From NCBI GenBank assembly GCA_016098155.1, contig JAAAJB010000767.1, positions 1-13,519 of the forward strand: a DNA stretch of 13,519 nucleotides, in the 5' to 3' direction. The translations under genes were made by a program, and so were the position numbers. The notes below the pieces were generated by a model that was not told where the DNA came from, searched no databases, and was given only the letters and a program-made list of their open reading frames with translations. This document shows positions 1 through 9,702 of the stretch, in pieces (positions within the stretch are counted from its first letter, which is position 1; each line of letters starts with the position of its first letter). The stretch is from Actinomortierella ambigua. Taxonomy: Eukaryota > Mortierellomycota > Mortierellomycetes > Mortierellales > Mortierellaceae.

Positions 1-5
1 AAATC

Positions 6-41
6 ATTTGTTGTACATCCCAGTGCGAACATACAACAAAT
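6..41. repeat. Perfect 10-bp inverted repeat near window start
   Basis: ATTTGTTGTA at 6-15 and TACAACAAAT at 32-41, separated by 16 nt. It lies about 235 bp upstream of the DCAF6-like start. It may be a regulatory palindrome or the 3' end of a gene outside the window. Confidence 0.4.
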
Positions 42-229
42 CAAAAATTTGGTGTACGATGTGTGTGGCAATTTCAAGATCCGCTCATCGACGCACGGCT
101 TCCTCAGAAAATCTTGATCCCCGCGGAGAAAATCATCCCCCTTGAGCTTGAGAGGGGCTGGGGAGACAAGGACAAGGAAAGCACGTCACACGGGCGAGGC
201 ATCCTCGACGTCCCAAAAAAGTTATTCCC

Positions 230-301
230 ATGGACCCACCCATGCTCTGCAACACCAGTTGCTGCTCTCATTGCACATGTCGCTCCAAGAGGAACATTTA
301 A
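230..301 (+). promoter_or_regulatory. Upstream ORF overlapping the DCAF6-like start
   Basis: ATG at 230 (G at +4) opens a 23-codon frame ending in TAA at 299-301. The last A of the stop is the A of ATG 301, giving TAATG. ATG 277 lies inside this uORF in another frame. If the mRNA begins upstream of 230, the uORF could reduce initiation at 277 and favour termination-reinitiation at 301. The sequence shows the overlap; the regulation is inferred and the transcription start is unknown. Confidence 0.35.
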
Positions 302-3025
302 TGGACCTCCCCTCGGGAGGAGCCCTCCCTCCCTCTCCTTCTCACTCGACACGCAGAAGGTCGAGCAACTTTTGCCGCGGTCTGGCCTCGCTCTACGCCG
401 CTCCGGCTGTGCGGCACCACCTGCTTCAGAGCCAACTCTTGGGCAGGCCTGGCCTCCTCAGGCGCCTCGAACAACAGCCCATCCTCAATGGGCATCACGG
501 CTGTGTCAACACCATCGCTTGGGACGACACAGGCGAGTTTCTCGTATCTGGCTCAGGTATTGTCTCCTGAGAGCTTACCACCGTTTGACACACTCTCATC
601 AACGTTGCCGAGACACGATAAGAGAAATGTGAGAACAAACAAGACAGGAGCCTTACCCACTTTTTTTCTTTTTTCTGTACTGTGTCTTCTCTAAAACCGT
701 CGATGAATAGACGACCTCTTTCTCAATATCTATCGCCCGTTGGGCCCACACCCGCTGGTCCATCGCATTCGGTCTGGACACCGCCACAACATCTTTTCAG
801 CAAAGTTCCTCACCAATACGCGGGCGTCGAAAATCGTCTCATGTGCGGCTGACGGCATCACGCGGCTAACAGATGTGCACCGCTTCGTCGCACTATCGGC
901 CAAAGACGAGTGGACACCCTATCCGGGCTACAACTGCCATACGGAAATGACATACGAAGTCATGCCCGACGCTGTCGACTCTCACATTTTCTACGATTGT
1001 GCTGATGATGGCCGCATACATCGCTATGATATCAGAATACGGACTAGCTGTGATTGCGAGGAGCACGAAGTCTGCGACCGCCATGCCTTCATCAACGTCA
1101 ACCCTAACAACGCCACCACTCGCCAAAACATGTTTGTCTCAGCCTTTAGCCCCTTCCGCTTCGGCAGACAAAACATGCTCGGCGTCACTGCCATCACACA
1201 GCGACCCGAGAACCCAGTCTACATTGCGGCGGCCTGCTCGGATGATACCGTTCGCATCTTTGACACCCGGATGGTCGGACCCTCTTCACATCACCGCGAT
1301 GCCCAGGTGTACAGTTACAGCCCCTTCGTCCCATCTGGATTCATCGTTGGCTCCGATGGTGAGCTTAAATCTGGAACCAACAATGAAAGGACTCGCCTCT
1401 CCACAAAGATCACTTCGCTCAAATACGACCCATCTGAATCAGGTCAGCTACTTGTCAGCTATAGTCGAGGAGACTGCTATCTCATTCAGCCTTCGTGGAT
1501 GGGCACCAAGGAGGAAGAGCGGTGCCTACATCGTTTGTCCACCGAGAGCGGTTCGGAAAAAGACCGTACAATGGACAAAAATGGCAAGCGCAGGCGGTCA
1601 AGTGACAGTCCCGAGGACGGCGACTCTGTTGTGCAGCCCAAAATCTCGCCACGTGGACGGTCGTTGGATTCTTCCAAGCACGCTACCCTATGCAAACGAT
1701 CGTCGCAGGCAGAGAAGGCAGACACCGACAAGGGCAAGGACAGGGGTGAGAAAAGGCGCGAGGAGGAGGATGCTGGGATGGAGGTGGATGACACTGCTGG
1801 CGCATCTTCTCATGTCGACAAAAGTAAGAAGCATAGCCGATCAGGCGCGGAGAGGGTGACACGTGCGGGACAACGGCGGAGCTCCGTGAGGAAATCTGCC
1901 AGCGATCAGCAAAAGGATGAGCCCGAAGCTACAGAGAGCGCCAACGTTGATATGGATGTTGATGCTACGCCAGAGTCTGCAGTCAAGGCTGAGGAGGACG
2001 ACAAACCTCAGGGCCAGTCGGACAGTGACGAAACTCAGGATCAGCCAGATAGCTCATTTGGTGCCCGACTCAGCGAAATGGCGCGCTTCCACGGCTGGGG
2101 AGAGGCTGTTAGCGACAACTCGGGTGACAGCCTTGATCAAGACGAAGATGACGAGGAGAGCGATGAGGATGAAGGCCGTGGTGGTAACAAGGTTGCGGGT
2201 AGGTCTGCGAGGGAGGACAAGGTGTACTGGGCAAAGCGGAGCTACCGGACGAGCAGGAAGGATACGGTGCAGATCTACAGCGGTCATCGGAACGCCCGAA
2301 CTATGATCAAGGAGGCCAACTTTTATGGACCTAACAGCGAGTTTGTCATGTCTGGCTCAGATGACGGTCGTATCTTCTTCTGGGACAAGATGACGGGTAA
2401 AATTGAGAACACGATCCGTGGAGACAGGCAGGTTGTCAACTGTCTCCAGCCCCATCCGCTCTCTAGGATGCTGCTCACGGCCTCTGGCATTGATAAGACA
2501 ATCAAGATTTTCATGCCAACAGCGAGCGATCATACTGACCTGTCCAAAGTCCGAGGCATCCGGAGACCTGCCGACAAAGATGGTGTGCGACGCCTCGTGT
2601 CAGGTGCGGGAACGATGCCGTTTGCCGCCGGTGCGGCATCTGAGGAAGATTCTGTACAGGGCGACAAGAATAATAAGCAAGATTCTTCGGCATCGCTCTC
2701 GGGTGCACCTACGACACCTCCATCACCACACCCGGAGAACGAGCTGGATATCGAACATGCCTTTGAGGCATTCCACCGAGATTCTGACGATGGATCAGAT
2801 GCACCGCTAAGTTCGGGGGATGACGACGATGACGATGACGACGACAGCGACGATGGTCATTTGCTAGGGAACCTGCAGGCGCGTTACGTACTGGAGCTCA
2901 TCACTCAGCTCGTAAACCAGCGTGCACGCGAGGCACGCCAGGCACGTCATGCCCCCGCTAGCGGTGGACAAGGTGAGGGACAAGACGAAGAGCATGGAGA
3001 TGGACACCACGATGGCGACGATGGC

Positions 3026-3075
<50 letters not shown>

Positions 3076-3145
3076 GGAAACTGGGGACGATCATGCTGAC
3101 GAAGTCGACTTCATAGCCTGGGCGAGGTCGCGTGGAGGCACCTAG
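277..3145 (+). CDS. DCAF6-like WD40 repeat protein (CUL4-DDB1 substrate receptor)
   Basis: Exons 277-556 and 711-3145; the 154-bp GT-AG intron splits an Asp codon and restores the WD repeat (SGS|DDL). Product 904 aa. Motifs shared with animal DCAF6: GCVNTI-W-DTGE and SGSDD (exon 1 end), RSGHR-NIFSAKF (about 114-126), GHRNARTMIKEANF (618 onward), FVMSGSDDGRIFFWD, VNCLQPHP and SGID-TIKI. I count seven WD-like repeats, five N-terminal and two C-terminal, separated by a roughly 250-residue acidic, Ser/Lys-rich insert. This split propeller is as in DCAF6. YDIR (199-202) and FDTR (277-280) fit the WDXR motif that DCAFs use to bind DDB1. The C-terminus has Asp-rich runs including D16. I see no IQ motif, unlike human DCAF6. 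The start is uncertain between ATG 277 and ATG 301; both have weak context. Family call firm; ligase role inferred. Confidence 0.85.
3026..3073 (+). repeat. GAC/GAT trinucleotide repeat coding for Asp16
   Basis: Sixteen consecutive Asp codons (first eight GAC, then mixed GAT/GAC) near the C-terminus of the DCAF6-like protein. A second, shorter acidic run is coded at about 2818-2853. Codon mixing in the second half suggests the tract is old enough to be partly interrupted. Length variation here would change the acidic tail without shifting the frame. Confidence 0.9.
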
Positions 3146-4036
3146 GATCTGTCTTGTTTCTTGTCTGGAACGCAGACGGTTGCATGCTTCCTCTTTCCTG
3201 AGAATCCCACAGTTGTATCATATTTCTCGTTGGAAAAAAAAATTGAATTTGAAAGCACCATATGGACGGCTCAGCCGAAAACAGCAGGGGTCAAAAGCTG
3301 TGCACAGAGTTTCGCGGGGTACACGCCTCTAACCTTGATGGGGCGCATGGGAAAGCCAGTGCGAAGCCTGGTCAGTCACTGGGTCACATCCGGAAGTGCA
3401 TCCGATCATACAACTTTGTTGTGTTGATTTTTTGGACAGCAGAGGGGGCGAAAGAGGGAGACAGAGAGAGACCAAAACACGCATGAATGAGTGCATCCAG
3501 AAAGGAAAGAGGAAACAGAGAAGAAAGGACAAGGGCTATCATAGATGAATGGAGGACGAGACTATGCCAACAGCAGTTGCTTGTTCATTATCCTCAAGGG
3601 TTTTGAGGGAAGGACGGTCGATCCATCCTTGGACTTGTGCGAAAGGGGGGGGGGAAGAGAGATGGGTGATTGGTGGTGCTTGTTTGGCAGAGAGCGCTTC
3701 ACCAGCAAATCAAGAACAGTCGTTCGTGTGACAAACTCTAACTGACACAATATTGGGGATGGGTGTGCGAACATTTGGCCAGAACACACGAGGAAAAACA
3801 GCGAAGGTAGCCCTTTCCTCTTTTCTTTTCTTTCTTTTCTTCTTCTTCTTCCTTGCCAAAGACGCTCCTCCTTCTTTGCATTCCTCCCTTTTAAAGCCCC
3901 GACTTTCTGGAACTAGTCTACCTCACAGCGCGAAAAAAGTAGACTCTCAGGCACCATTGTTGACATTGATTCGATTCCATCTGGACAATAACATTCAACT
4001 CGGCAACATCATCACTCATCCAAGAATACAGACATC
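3146..4036. other. Intergenic region between DCAF6-like and paraoxonase-like genes
   Basis: No reading frame here has recognisable protein motifs or convincing exon structure. It should contain the 3' UTR of the first gene and the promoter of the second. Visible elements are an A-run near 3234-3241, a G-run near 3646-3653, a TC-rich tract at about 3815-3852 and a TATA-like TTTAAAG near 3890, about 145 bp before the next ATG. I see no RNA gene. Confidence 0.6.
3813..3852 (+). promoter_or_regulatory. Pyrimidine-rich tract upstream of the paraoxonase-like gene
   Basis: Nearly uninterrupted C/T stretch about 185-225 bp upstream of the ATG at 4037, followed by a TATA-like TTTAAAG near 3890. CT tracts of this kind are common in filamentous-fungal promoters. 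Promoter function is inferred from composition and position only. Confidence 0.35.
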
Positions 4037-5570
4037 ATGCCTTCCACATGTTTGTTGTCTCTCAGCGCCCTTGCTGCTATCATTGGCATTGCAGTCTATC
4101 TGCCATGTACGCGACTTCTTCTACAAGGCCAGCTATTGTACATCACATCGCATGTAGGACTCCGCTGAATGGTGCTAATATGCTTTTATTTTTCTCGATA
4201 AAACAATTAGTGCAAAGGACAGAAAAGCTCCTCCAAGGACCTGCTGTGATTGAAAACTTTGGTCTTGAAAAGTGTCAGCGCATTGCTGGTAAGAGAAAAG
4301 GAGAGGCGTCTCCTGGTGTATTTGTATGTTGACATGAAGCACAATGGAGGGCAGTGAGATTAAAGAGCAAAGTACACCTCTCTTCACTTTCGCTCCTGTA
4401 ATAGGTCCTGCGTACTGCGAGGATGTCAAGATCCAGCGTAACTTGGGTCTTGGATTTGTTGCGTGCGATCCTTCCATGCCCTTTCGCAACTATGCCGCCA
4501 GCGTGGTTGACCAGAGCAAGATGACAGAGGATGGCGGCATCTGGGTTTACGATATGAACAAGCCCGGCTCCGAGGCAACCAAGCTCGAGCTCCGGAATTT
4601 CGAAGGTCCTTTCCACCCAAGTGGCCTCACGTTCGCTCCAGTCCCTGCCGAGGACACGCCTGCACGTGTGGTTGTACTGGCGATCAACCACGTTCCCTTT
4701 GAGCAGCCCCGGGTCGAGGTGTTCCACTACTCGCCGGCTCGTAAAACCATGACTCACAAAAAGACCATCCACAGCAAGGCGTTTGTCACAGCGAACAAGA
4801 TCACAGCCTCCCATGACGAGTACAGCCACCAGATCGACGACACACCGTCCTTCTTCGTCACCAACGACCACGGCTTCAACATCACCAACTGGAAGCGCGA
4901 GTACGAGGAAAAGTATAACCTCCCCGCGTCGACCCTCGCCTACTACAATGCCCGCGCCAACGAGGCCGTCGAAGTCGGCTGGCGTTTCCAGCTGCCCAAC
5001 GCCATTGTTCCAGCCTCGGACGAAGGCACGTTCTGGATCGCGGCTGGCAAATCGGGCACCATCGAGCGTTACAGGAACCACCTGATCTCAGAGGAACACC
5101 AGGCACAACAGGTTATCGCCATCGACACCAAGACCCCACTCAGCATCAAATGGCCCGGCATGCTGAACGACGAGATCATCCAGACAAACCTCATCAACAT
5201 TGGCGTCGACTATGACCCCCTCTCCGACAACCTTGTCAGCGTCGCCCACAGCCGCTGGAACGACTATGTCCAACATGCCAAGGACCGGCACGATCATCCC
5301 GACAAGAAGCCCTCTGTCCATTCAGGCTTCATTGTCACCAAGGCCGTCAAGTATCCAGTCCGCATCGGCACGGCACGTGCACAGCCTGAGAAGGATGTCG
5401 TCTACAATCCCGACGAGATGCCCCGCAAGTACCGCCTCAAATACTTTTTTGAGCCCCAGATCAGCCACGAGGGTGACCAGTTTGGCGCTGTCAGCGCCAT
5501 TGCCGTCATGGGCGACAGAGTCCTTCTCACTGGACAGTATGATGAGGGCATCCTTGATTGCCAGCTTTAA
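4037..5570 (+). CDS. Paraoxonase/arylesterase-like (PON family) beta-propeller protein
   Basis: Exons 4037-4106, 4211-4288 and 4405-5570 (introns 104 and 116 bp, GT-AG) give 437 aa; animal PONs are about 355. ATG 4037 has A at -3. Residues 5-22 are hydrophobic: a signal peptide or anchor, so probably ER/secreted. PON-like landmarks: C45 and C435 (the terminal LDCQL resembles PON's C-terminal YCEL), which match PON1's structural disulfide; E55-D56 (calcium ligands E53/D54); H145 (H134); N180 (N168); T-N-D204-H205 (TND183H184); N248 (N224); N314 (N270). PON1 positions are from memory. Two functional positions differ: S122 where PON1 has H115, and I313 where PON1 has catalytic/Ca-binding D269. 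The fold and at least a structural calcium site look kept; lactonase/esterase activity is doubtful or altered. No neighbour indicates a substrate. Confidence 0.85.
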
Positions 5571-5645
5571 ATATACTAGGGAGGTCTTTTTAATTGTATG
5601 TTTTTTTTTGAAAAAAAAATGCATCACGAGCACCAATGGTCATTG
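5571..5645. terminator. Shared 3' region of two convergent genes, with T9-G-A9 palindrome
   Basis: Only 75 bp separate the TAA of the plus-strand paraoxonase-like gene from the TAA of the minus-strand AT-hook gene. At 5601-5619 lies T9-G-A9, which presents a T-run to both strands. With so little space the two 3' UTRs probably overlap. No AATAAA is seen on either strand. The palindrome is seen; a bidirectional 3'-end role is inferred. Confidence 0.45.
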
Positions 5646-7338
5646 TTATAATGATAATCCTTGCATGTCTTGTTGTCGGTTCTCAAGCGATGATGGCGAT
5701 GACGGCGATGACGACGACCATACTTCCCGTCTCTCGAGCTCAAGCTGACGCATGCGTTCCAGGAAAGAGCGTATGTTGTATTCATTCAGTCCACTCAGAT
5801 GTTCATTGATGTCCTTCCTCAAGGTTGCCTGATCTGGTTTCGTAGAAGCGGACCCTCCTTCAGCTATGTTGGGTTCTGCCACGTGGAGTGATGATGCATC
5901 GGCCATGTCCGTGTTGACGGAGTCTCGACTCTGCGCTCCTTCATGACTGTCTTTTCCTGCTGAAGATGATGCAAACAGGTTCGCAAAGGTATCTCCCGCT
6001 TGTCCAACGGCGCTTATCGGGGCAGCAGCAGCATCATTATGTGCGACTGGCAGGACAGGATCAATGTCCATGTGATCGGCATCCATAGGTTGGTCGTAAC
6101 CCATCTCTGGCAACGAAGGTTTTCGTTGTATCTGCTGCTCTTGCTGCTGCTGTCGTTGTTCTAGACGCTGTTGTTGCTGTTGTTGTTGTGTTGGGTGATA
6201 AGAATCTCGTCGAGACGACAGCTTCTTGACCATCTCGACCGCCATAAGGCTCATGTCGCGCAGTTGTGACTTGCGAAAGCTGATCTCGTCCAGTGTCATC
6301 CTTAGCTCTTGCCGGCTCGTCTCCACGCGCTCATCTAGCTCTTGTAATCGCCAGTTGGCATTGGTATTGGCGCCAACCATCTCCTCAACGGCTTGCCGCA
6401 GATCCCGGGACATTTTATCGCGCTCTTGATGCTGTTTTAGAAAGTCTGGAGTAAAGGCTGAGAACCGCCAACGAAAAGTTTCCAGTGGGTGATCTATGCG
6501 TTTTATGGCGAGAGCCAAAAAAAAAAAAAAAAAAAAAAAAGGTTAGTTTACCCATACTGACACTAAAGCAATGCACATAAAAAAACTTTGGGGAACCCAA
6601 CATACTCAAATCGATCAGTCTTTGCGTGCTCTGCATTGGCAAAAGTCCTTGTACTGACATGGGATGGGGTTCTGTTATCGACTGATTCTTCTTCTGCGCT
6701 GCCTTTGACCCCTTCTTCAGTTTGGCGGGAGTCTAAATGGTCGCGTGAAGAGGAGTGTGTCAATATATATTCACGGACACTATTTTTGGCGGGAATGTAT
6801 AGTTAAGGCAAAAGGCGTTGAGCAGTTTGTTTTTTTTTTTTTTGAGCAGGAAACGTACTGGGTGGTCTCCACGTTTCGTGGCAGAGGGTTTTTTCGCCCG
6901 GGGCTTTGCTGCCTTTGCCGCCGTTGCTGCAGTTTTGCCTGGTTCGACGACCTTCCTTGGACGTCCTTTAGGCCGCCTTTTGGGTTCGGCCGAGTCAGTA
7001 GGAGGTGCTGGCGCTAGTACTGACGGATCTGTAGACTCCAGGGCTGCTGTTGCTGTAACATCCACGGTCTCACGTTGTTCATCTTTTACGCTCAAATCCG
7101 AGTCGCTGTCAAAGTCTAAAAAGAAGGGGAGGGGGAGGAGGAGGAGGAGGGCGAGGTATAAATATAAGAACGGGAGGGTAAGGCCTGAGTGTTGTTTTTA
7201 GTCTATTTAGTCCGTTCGTAAACGCTAAAGGAAGAACATACCCGAGTCCTGGCTCAGGTCGCTTTCGGGCTCAAAGTCCAGGTCGTTAGCAGAGTCCGAG
7301 TTGGAGTCGTAGTCAATGGCCATGAGTGAGGACGCCAT
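5646..7338 (-). CDS. Uncharacterised AT-hook, coiled-coil nuclear-type protein
   Basis: Minus-strand exons 7338-7242, 7115-6859, 6732-6606 and 6493-5646. Introns are 126, 126 and 112 bp, with donors GTATGT, GTACGT and GTATGT; all phases agree. Product 442 aa. ATG 7338 has A at -3 and G at +4. Order of segments: acidic Asp/Ser-rich N-terminus (9-41); basic region with AT-hook KRRPKGRPRK (78-87) and further Lys/Ala/Pro; a predicted coiled coil (about 180-254) after the motif HPLETFRWRF; a Gln-rich tract (263-281); a low-complexity acidic/Ser linker; a C-terminal helix (about 384-417); and a Ser/Pro-rich end. An AT-hook binds the minor groove of AT-rich DNA, so chromatin or kinetochore work is plausible. 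I do not recognise the family. The third exon has the weakest support of the four. Confidence 0.7.
6517..6540. repeat. A24 homopolymer (T24 in the intron of the AT-hook gene)
   Basis: Twenty-four A on the plus strand, read as T24 in the last intron (6605-6494) of the minus-strand AT-hook gene. It ends 23 nt before the proposed acceptor at 6494 and probably serves as its polypyrimidine tract. Length may be affected by polymerase slippage or assembly error. Confidence 0.85.
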
Positions 7339-8343
7339 TATGCTTGAGGCAATTGAGGGCTTGTTGGTTGTGTGTTCTGGCTGGAAAAAAGGGGGGGAGT
7401 TTGACCCTGGCCTAATTTTCGCGACTGGTAACGCGTGTACAGGAAGTGGGGAGATAGACTGGCCGGACGCTGGTGAGGGCTGAAGGGGAGGGAGGGGTAA
7501 AGAGAGAGGAAAGAGAAGAGGATGCAAATTCGATCAGCATTGGGGCATGCCGAACCAAGAGTAGCGCTGAGGAAACTCGCGCAGAAGCAAAACATCAGAG
7601 AAGAGAGGTAGGCATTCCTATCCTCCCGCCGTCGCCTGAAGTGGGATGGTTGCTGGCCATGCTCTTGGTTGATGGAAACGAGATTAGGTTGAGACAGAAG
7701 CGGTGGATTATGTGCTCGTGTATTTTTTGGGGTGGGTCCATGGATGGTCCATGCGAATGTGCCCCATATGATGGCATACCTCGGGAGGGGAAGCGAGTTG
7801 TGAGTAAGGGGGAGGGAGGAATGTGTGATTGTGGGGGGAGGAAGGGTGGATGCAAGGTGCACTGCGAGAGAAAACGAGGAAAGAGCAAAGGGGTGTGCGT
7901 GTGGAGAGGCCCAGCGGGGAGGGAGTCACACCTCCCTGTCGCGAAGCCTGATTATCAGTGCGCTGAGCTGGTGATATCTTCCTCGTGTGATGGCAACACC
8001 AGCACCCTACATCCGAGGGGTATGGTTGCCGTTCTCCACTCATCGCAAGCACAAGTAGCCTCCTACCCTTGCTTCTTCCGTTGAAGAAAACGGGCTTCAT
8101 ATACGGGTGATTGCAGGCGAGCTTGTCTTCCCCCACAAGCTCCCATGGAGGGAACGAGAGAGAAAAAATACCCTTAATTTGCCGTGTGTAGAGCCGTCTG
8201 TGTGGAAGTATCGAATCAAACGGTGCACTGTGCAGACTGCAGAGACTGAGAGAGTGGCTTTTTGCTCTGCTTCAACTTTGAGTACACTCCATCTTATTCT
8301 TTCTCTCTCATCACTTTGCTCACGCCCACACAGGACTGACAAC
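7339..8343. other. Divergent promoter region between AT-hook and CCDC47-like genes
   Basis: About 1 kb between two divergently transcribed genes. Long open frames exist on both strands (for example 7338-7862 minus and 7473-8084 plus), but their translations are low-complexity products of purine/pyrimidine-skewed DNA without family motifs. The plus strand is G/A-rich at about 7470-7530 and 7790-7920, so it is CT-rich toward the minus-strand gene. A CT-rich tract at about 8296-8312 precedes ATG 8344. I see no RNA gene. Confidence 0.55.
8119..8142. repeat. Short perfect inverted repeat (8-bp arms)
   Basis: GAGCTTGT at 8119-8126 and its complement ACAAGCTC at 8135-8142 flank an 8-nt C-rich loop, about 200 bp before the CCDC47-like ATG. 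It could be a binding site for a dimeric factor, or chance. Confidence 0.3.
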
Positions 8344-9643
8344 ATGGCAGCGGCCCCCGTTTTTGAATGTATGTGAATTCCTCGTCATCACCTCATCTAA
8401 CTGCAAGTGACTATTAGTCACACGACCTGTCTAACCATTGGTTTGCTTGTTCTATCTAGCCTTTGGTGACTTTTATGCGCGTTTCCCGCACGAAGTCCAC
8501 TTTATGGGCGTTATGTTTGTGATGGTCATCGCCTATGTTGTTGGCAAGCAGCACAACTCTCTCCTTGCGAAGACGACAATGGGTGTTATGCTGGACCTTT
8601 TTCGCCAAAACTTTGCCCGCATTGGCGATGGCGGTGCAGATCTGATCATCGATACTCCTAATGAGTATATTATCTACCTGACGGGTCGTCGTCATGTCGA
8701 GTGTGTCCATGGTACGATCAAGATGCGGCCTCGCCAGGATCTGCTCCGGACTATCTTCTCGCTAGTCTCAGGCACCTCCGACGATTATGTTACCTTTAAT
8801 GTCACCATGAAGCAGAACGAGTACAGCGATGGCGTATTTGCAGTTGTGCCCAAGACTTCCGGTGTGGCTATTCGTAACCGTTTCTTTGATATCCAGCGCT
8901 TCACCAAAGCCTCCAATCACTCCGCCTTGGATGAATCCCTGATCGCTCTGACAGAGTCGAATGAGCTGAGCTCGGCTATCTTGCCCCTGGTTGTCGACAA
9001 GCTAAACGAGAGTGCAAAATGGCTCAATTACTTTATTGTCTCGGATCAACCTACTCACAAGCCTGAAGGGTAACATGTCGATCGCTAGATGGGAAACGTT
9101 ACTGAAAGTATGTATCCGCGCTCCTCGTTCACTAACTGTCAACCTTTCTTCACATCATGAACTTACAGTCTCACTAAGGAGCCCGCCACCAAGCGCATCA
9201 GTCTTTCATTCAAGTTGCCTCAACGCAAGTCTATGTATGAGATTCGACCCCTTGCCGAGGCACTGATCGCCTGTTTGGATGGACTCCCTACAAAGTGCCA
9301 TGTCACTCCTATTGTATGTGTATAGCGCCGCCTTGCTTACCATTGTTGGATCATTGTACTGTTTATGAAAAAAAAACCCCCCTTTACTGCATTCCTAACC
9401 ATCTGTTTCATTCGCTTGTACAAAAAAAACTAGGCCAAGGGCAAGATCGCCAAGGCACGCGAGGAGTTGTACGCGGAGTATGAAAAGAAAGAGCAAGAGA
9501 AGCGCGCCAAGGAGTTGCAGGAAAGGCGCCAGCGTGAGAAGAAGGAGGCAGAAGCGTCAATGTCTGCAAGTGCTCAGAGGAAATTGGCAGCCAAGGAGGA
9601 AAAGAGGGCTCAGATGAAGCGCCAGAAAGTCGTCAGGCAGTAG
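8344..9643 (+). CDS. CCDC47-like protein (PAT complex subunit, DUF1682)
   Basis: Exons 8344-8368, 8460-9069, 9169-9313 and 9434-9643 (introns 91, 99 and 120 bp; CTAAC branch-type sites at 8431 and 9132). Product 329 aa. ATG 8344 has A at -3 and G at +4. A short cytosol- or lumen-facing head is followed by one membrane segment (about 22-37), a globular domain (about 40-212) with RQDLL, a TKRISLSFKLP strand (219-229) corresponding to TKRTLLFTFNVP of human CCDC47, and a Lys/Arg/Glu/Gln-rich coiled-coil tail (261-329). CCDC47 in the PAT/multipass translocon binds the ribosome near Sec61 and helps multi-span proteins insert into the ER membrane. This protein is much shorter than the roughly 480-residue animal form: it lacks the signal peptide and acidic lumenal domain. 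Confidence 0.85.
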
Positions 9644-9696
9644 TTTTGGCAGCTCAACACCCAATGATGGAACATCCCATGGCGCCACCAACCTCC

Positions 9697-9702
9697 AATA
9701 AA
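9697..9702 (+). terminator. AATAAA polyadenylation signal of the CCDC47-like gene
   Basis: Canonical AATAAA lies 54 bp past the TAG of the CCDC47-like gene and 69 bp before the ATG of the next gene. The 127-bp gap must therefore hold the 3' end of one gene and the promoter of the other. Confidence 0.5.

Noticed and set aside
63..632. 189-codon open frame overlapping the first exon of the DCAF6-like gene
   Set aside because: Wrong frame. The WD40 motif GCVNTI-W-DTGE is read in the frame of ATG 277, and the 557-710 intron joins that frame to the main exon.
2864..3116. Hydrophobic poly-Val/Ile frame (minus) and poly-Thr/Met frame (plus) over the GAC repeat
   Set aside because: Shadow translations of the Asp-coding trinucleotide repeat in the DCAF6-like gene.
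3753..4157. 134-codon plus-strand frame before the paraoxonase-like gene
   Set aside because: It runs through the CT tract (poly Phe/Leu) and overlaps the better-supported first exon at 4037 in another frame. No motifs.
5601..5619. Rho-independent-type terminator
   Set aside because: The T9-G-A9 structure is AT-only with no loop to speak of, and the genes are clearly eukaryotic, with introns. Treated only as a possible 3'-processing element.
7338..7862. 174-codon minus-strand frame and 203-codon plus-strand frame (7473-8084)
   Set aside because: Both arise from strand-skewed purine/pyrimidine DNA in a divergent promoter. The products are low-complexity and have no family features.
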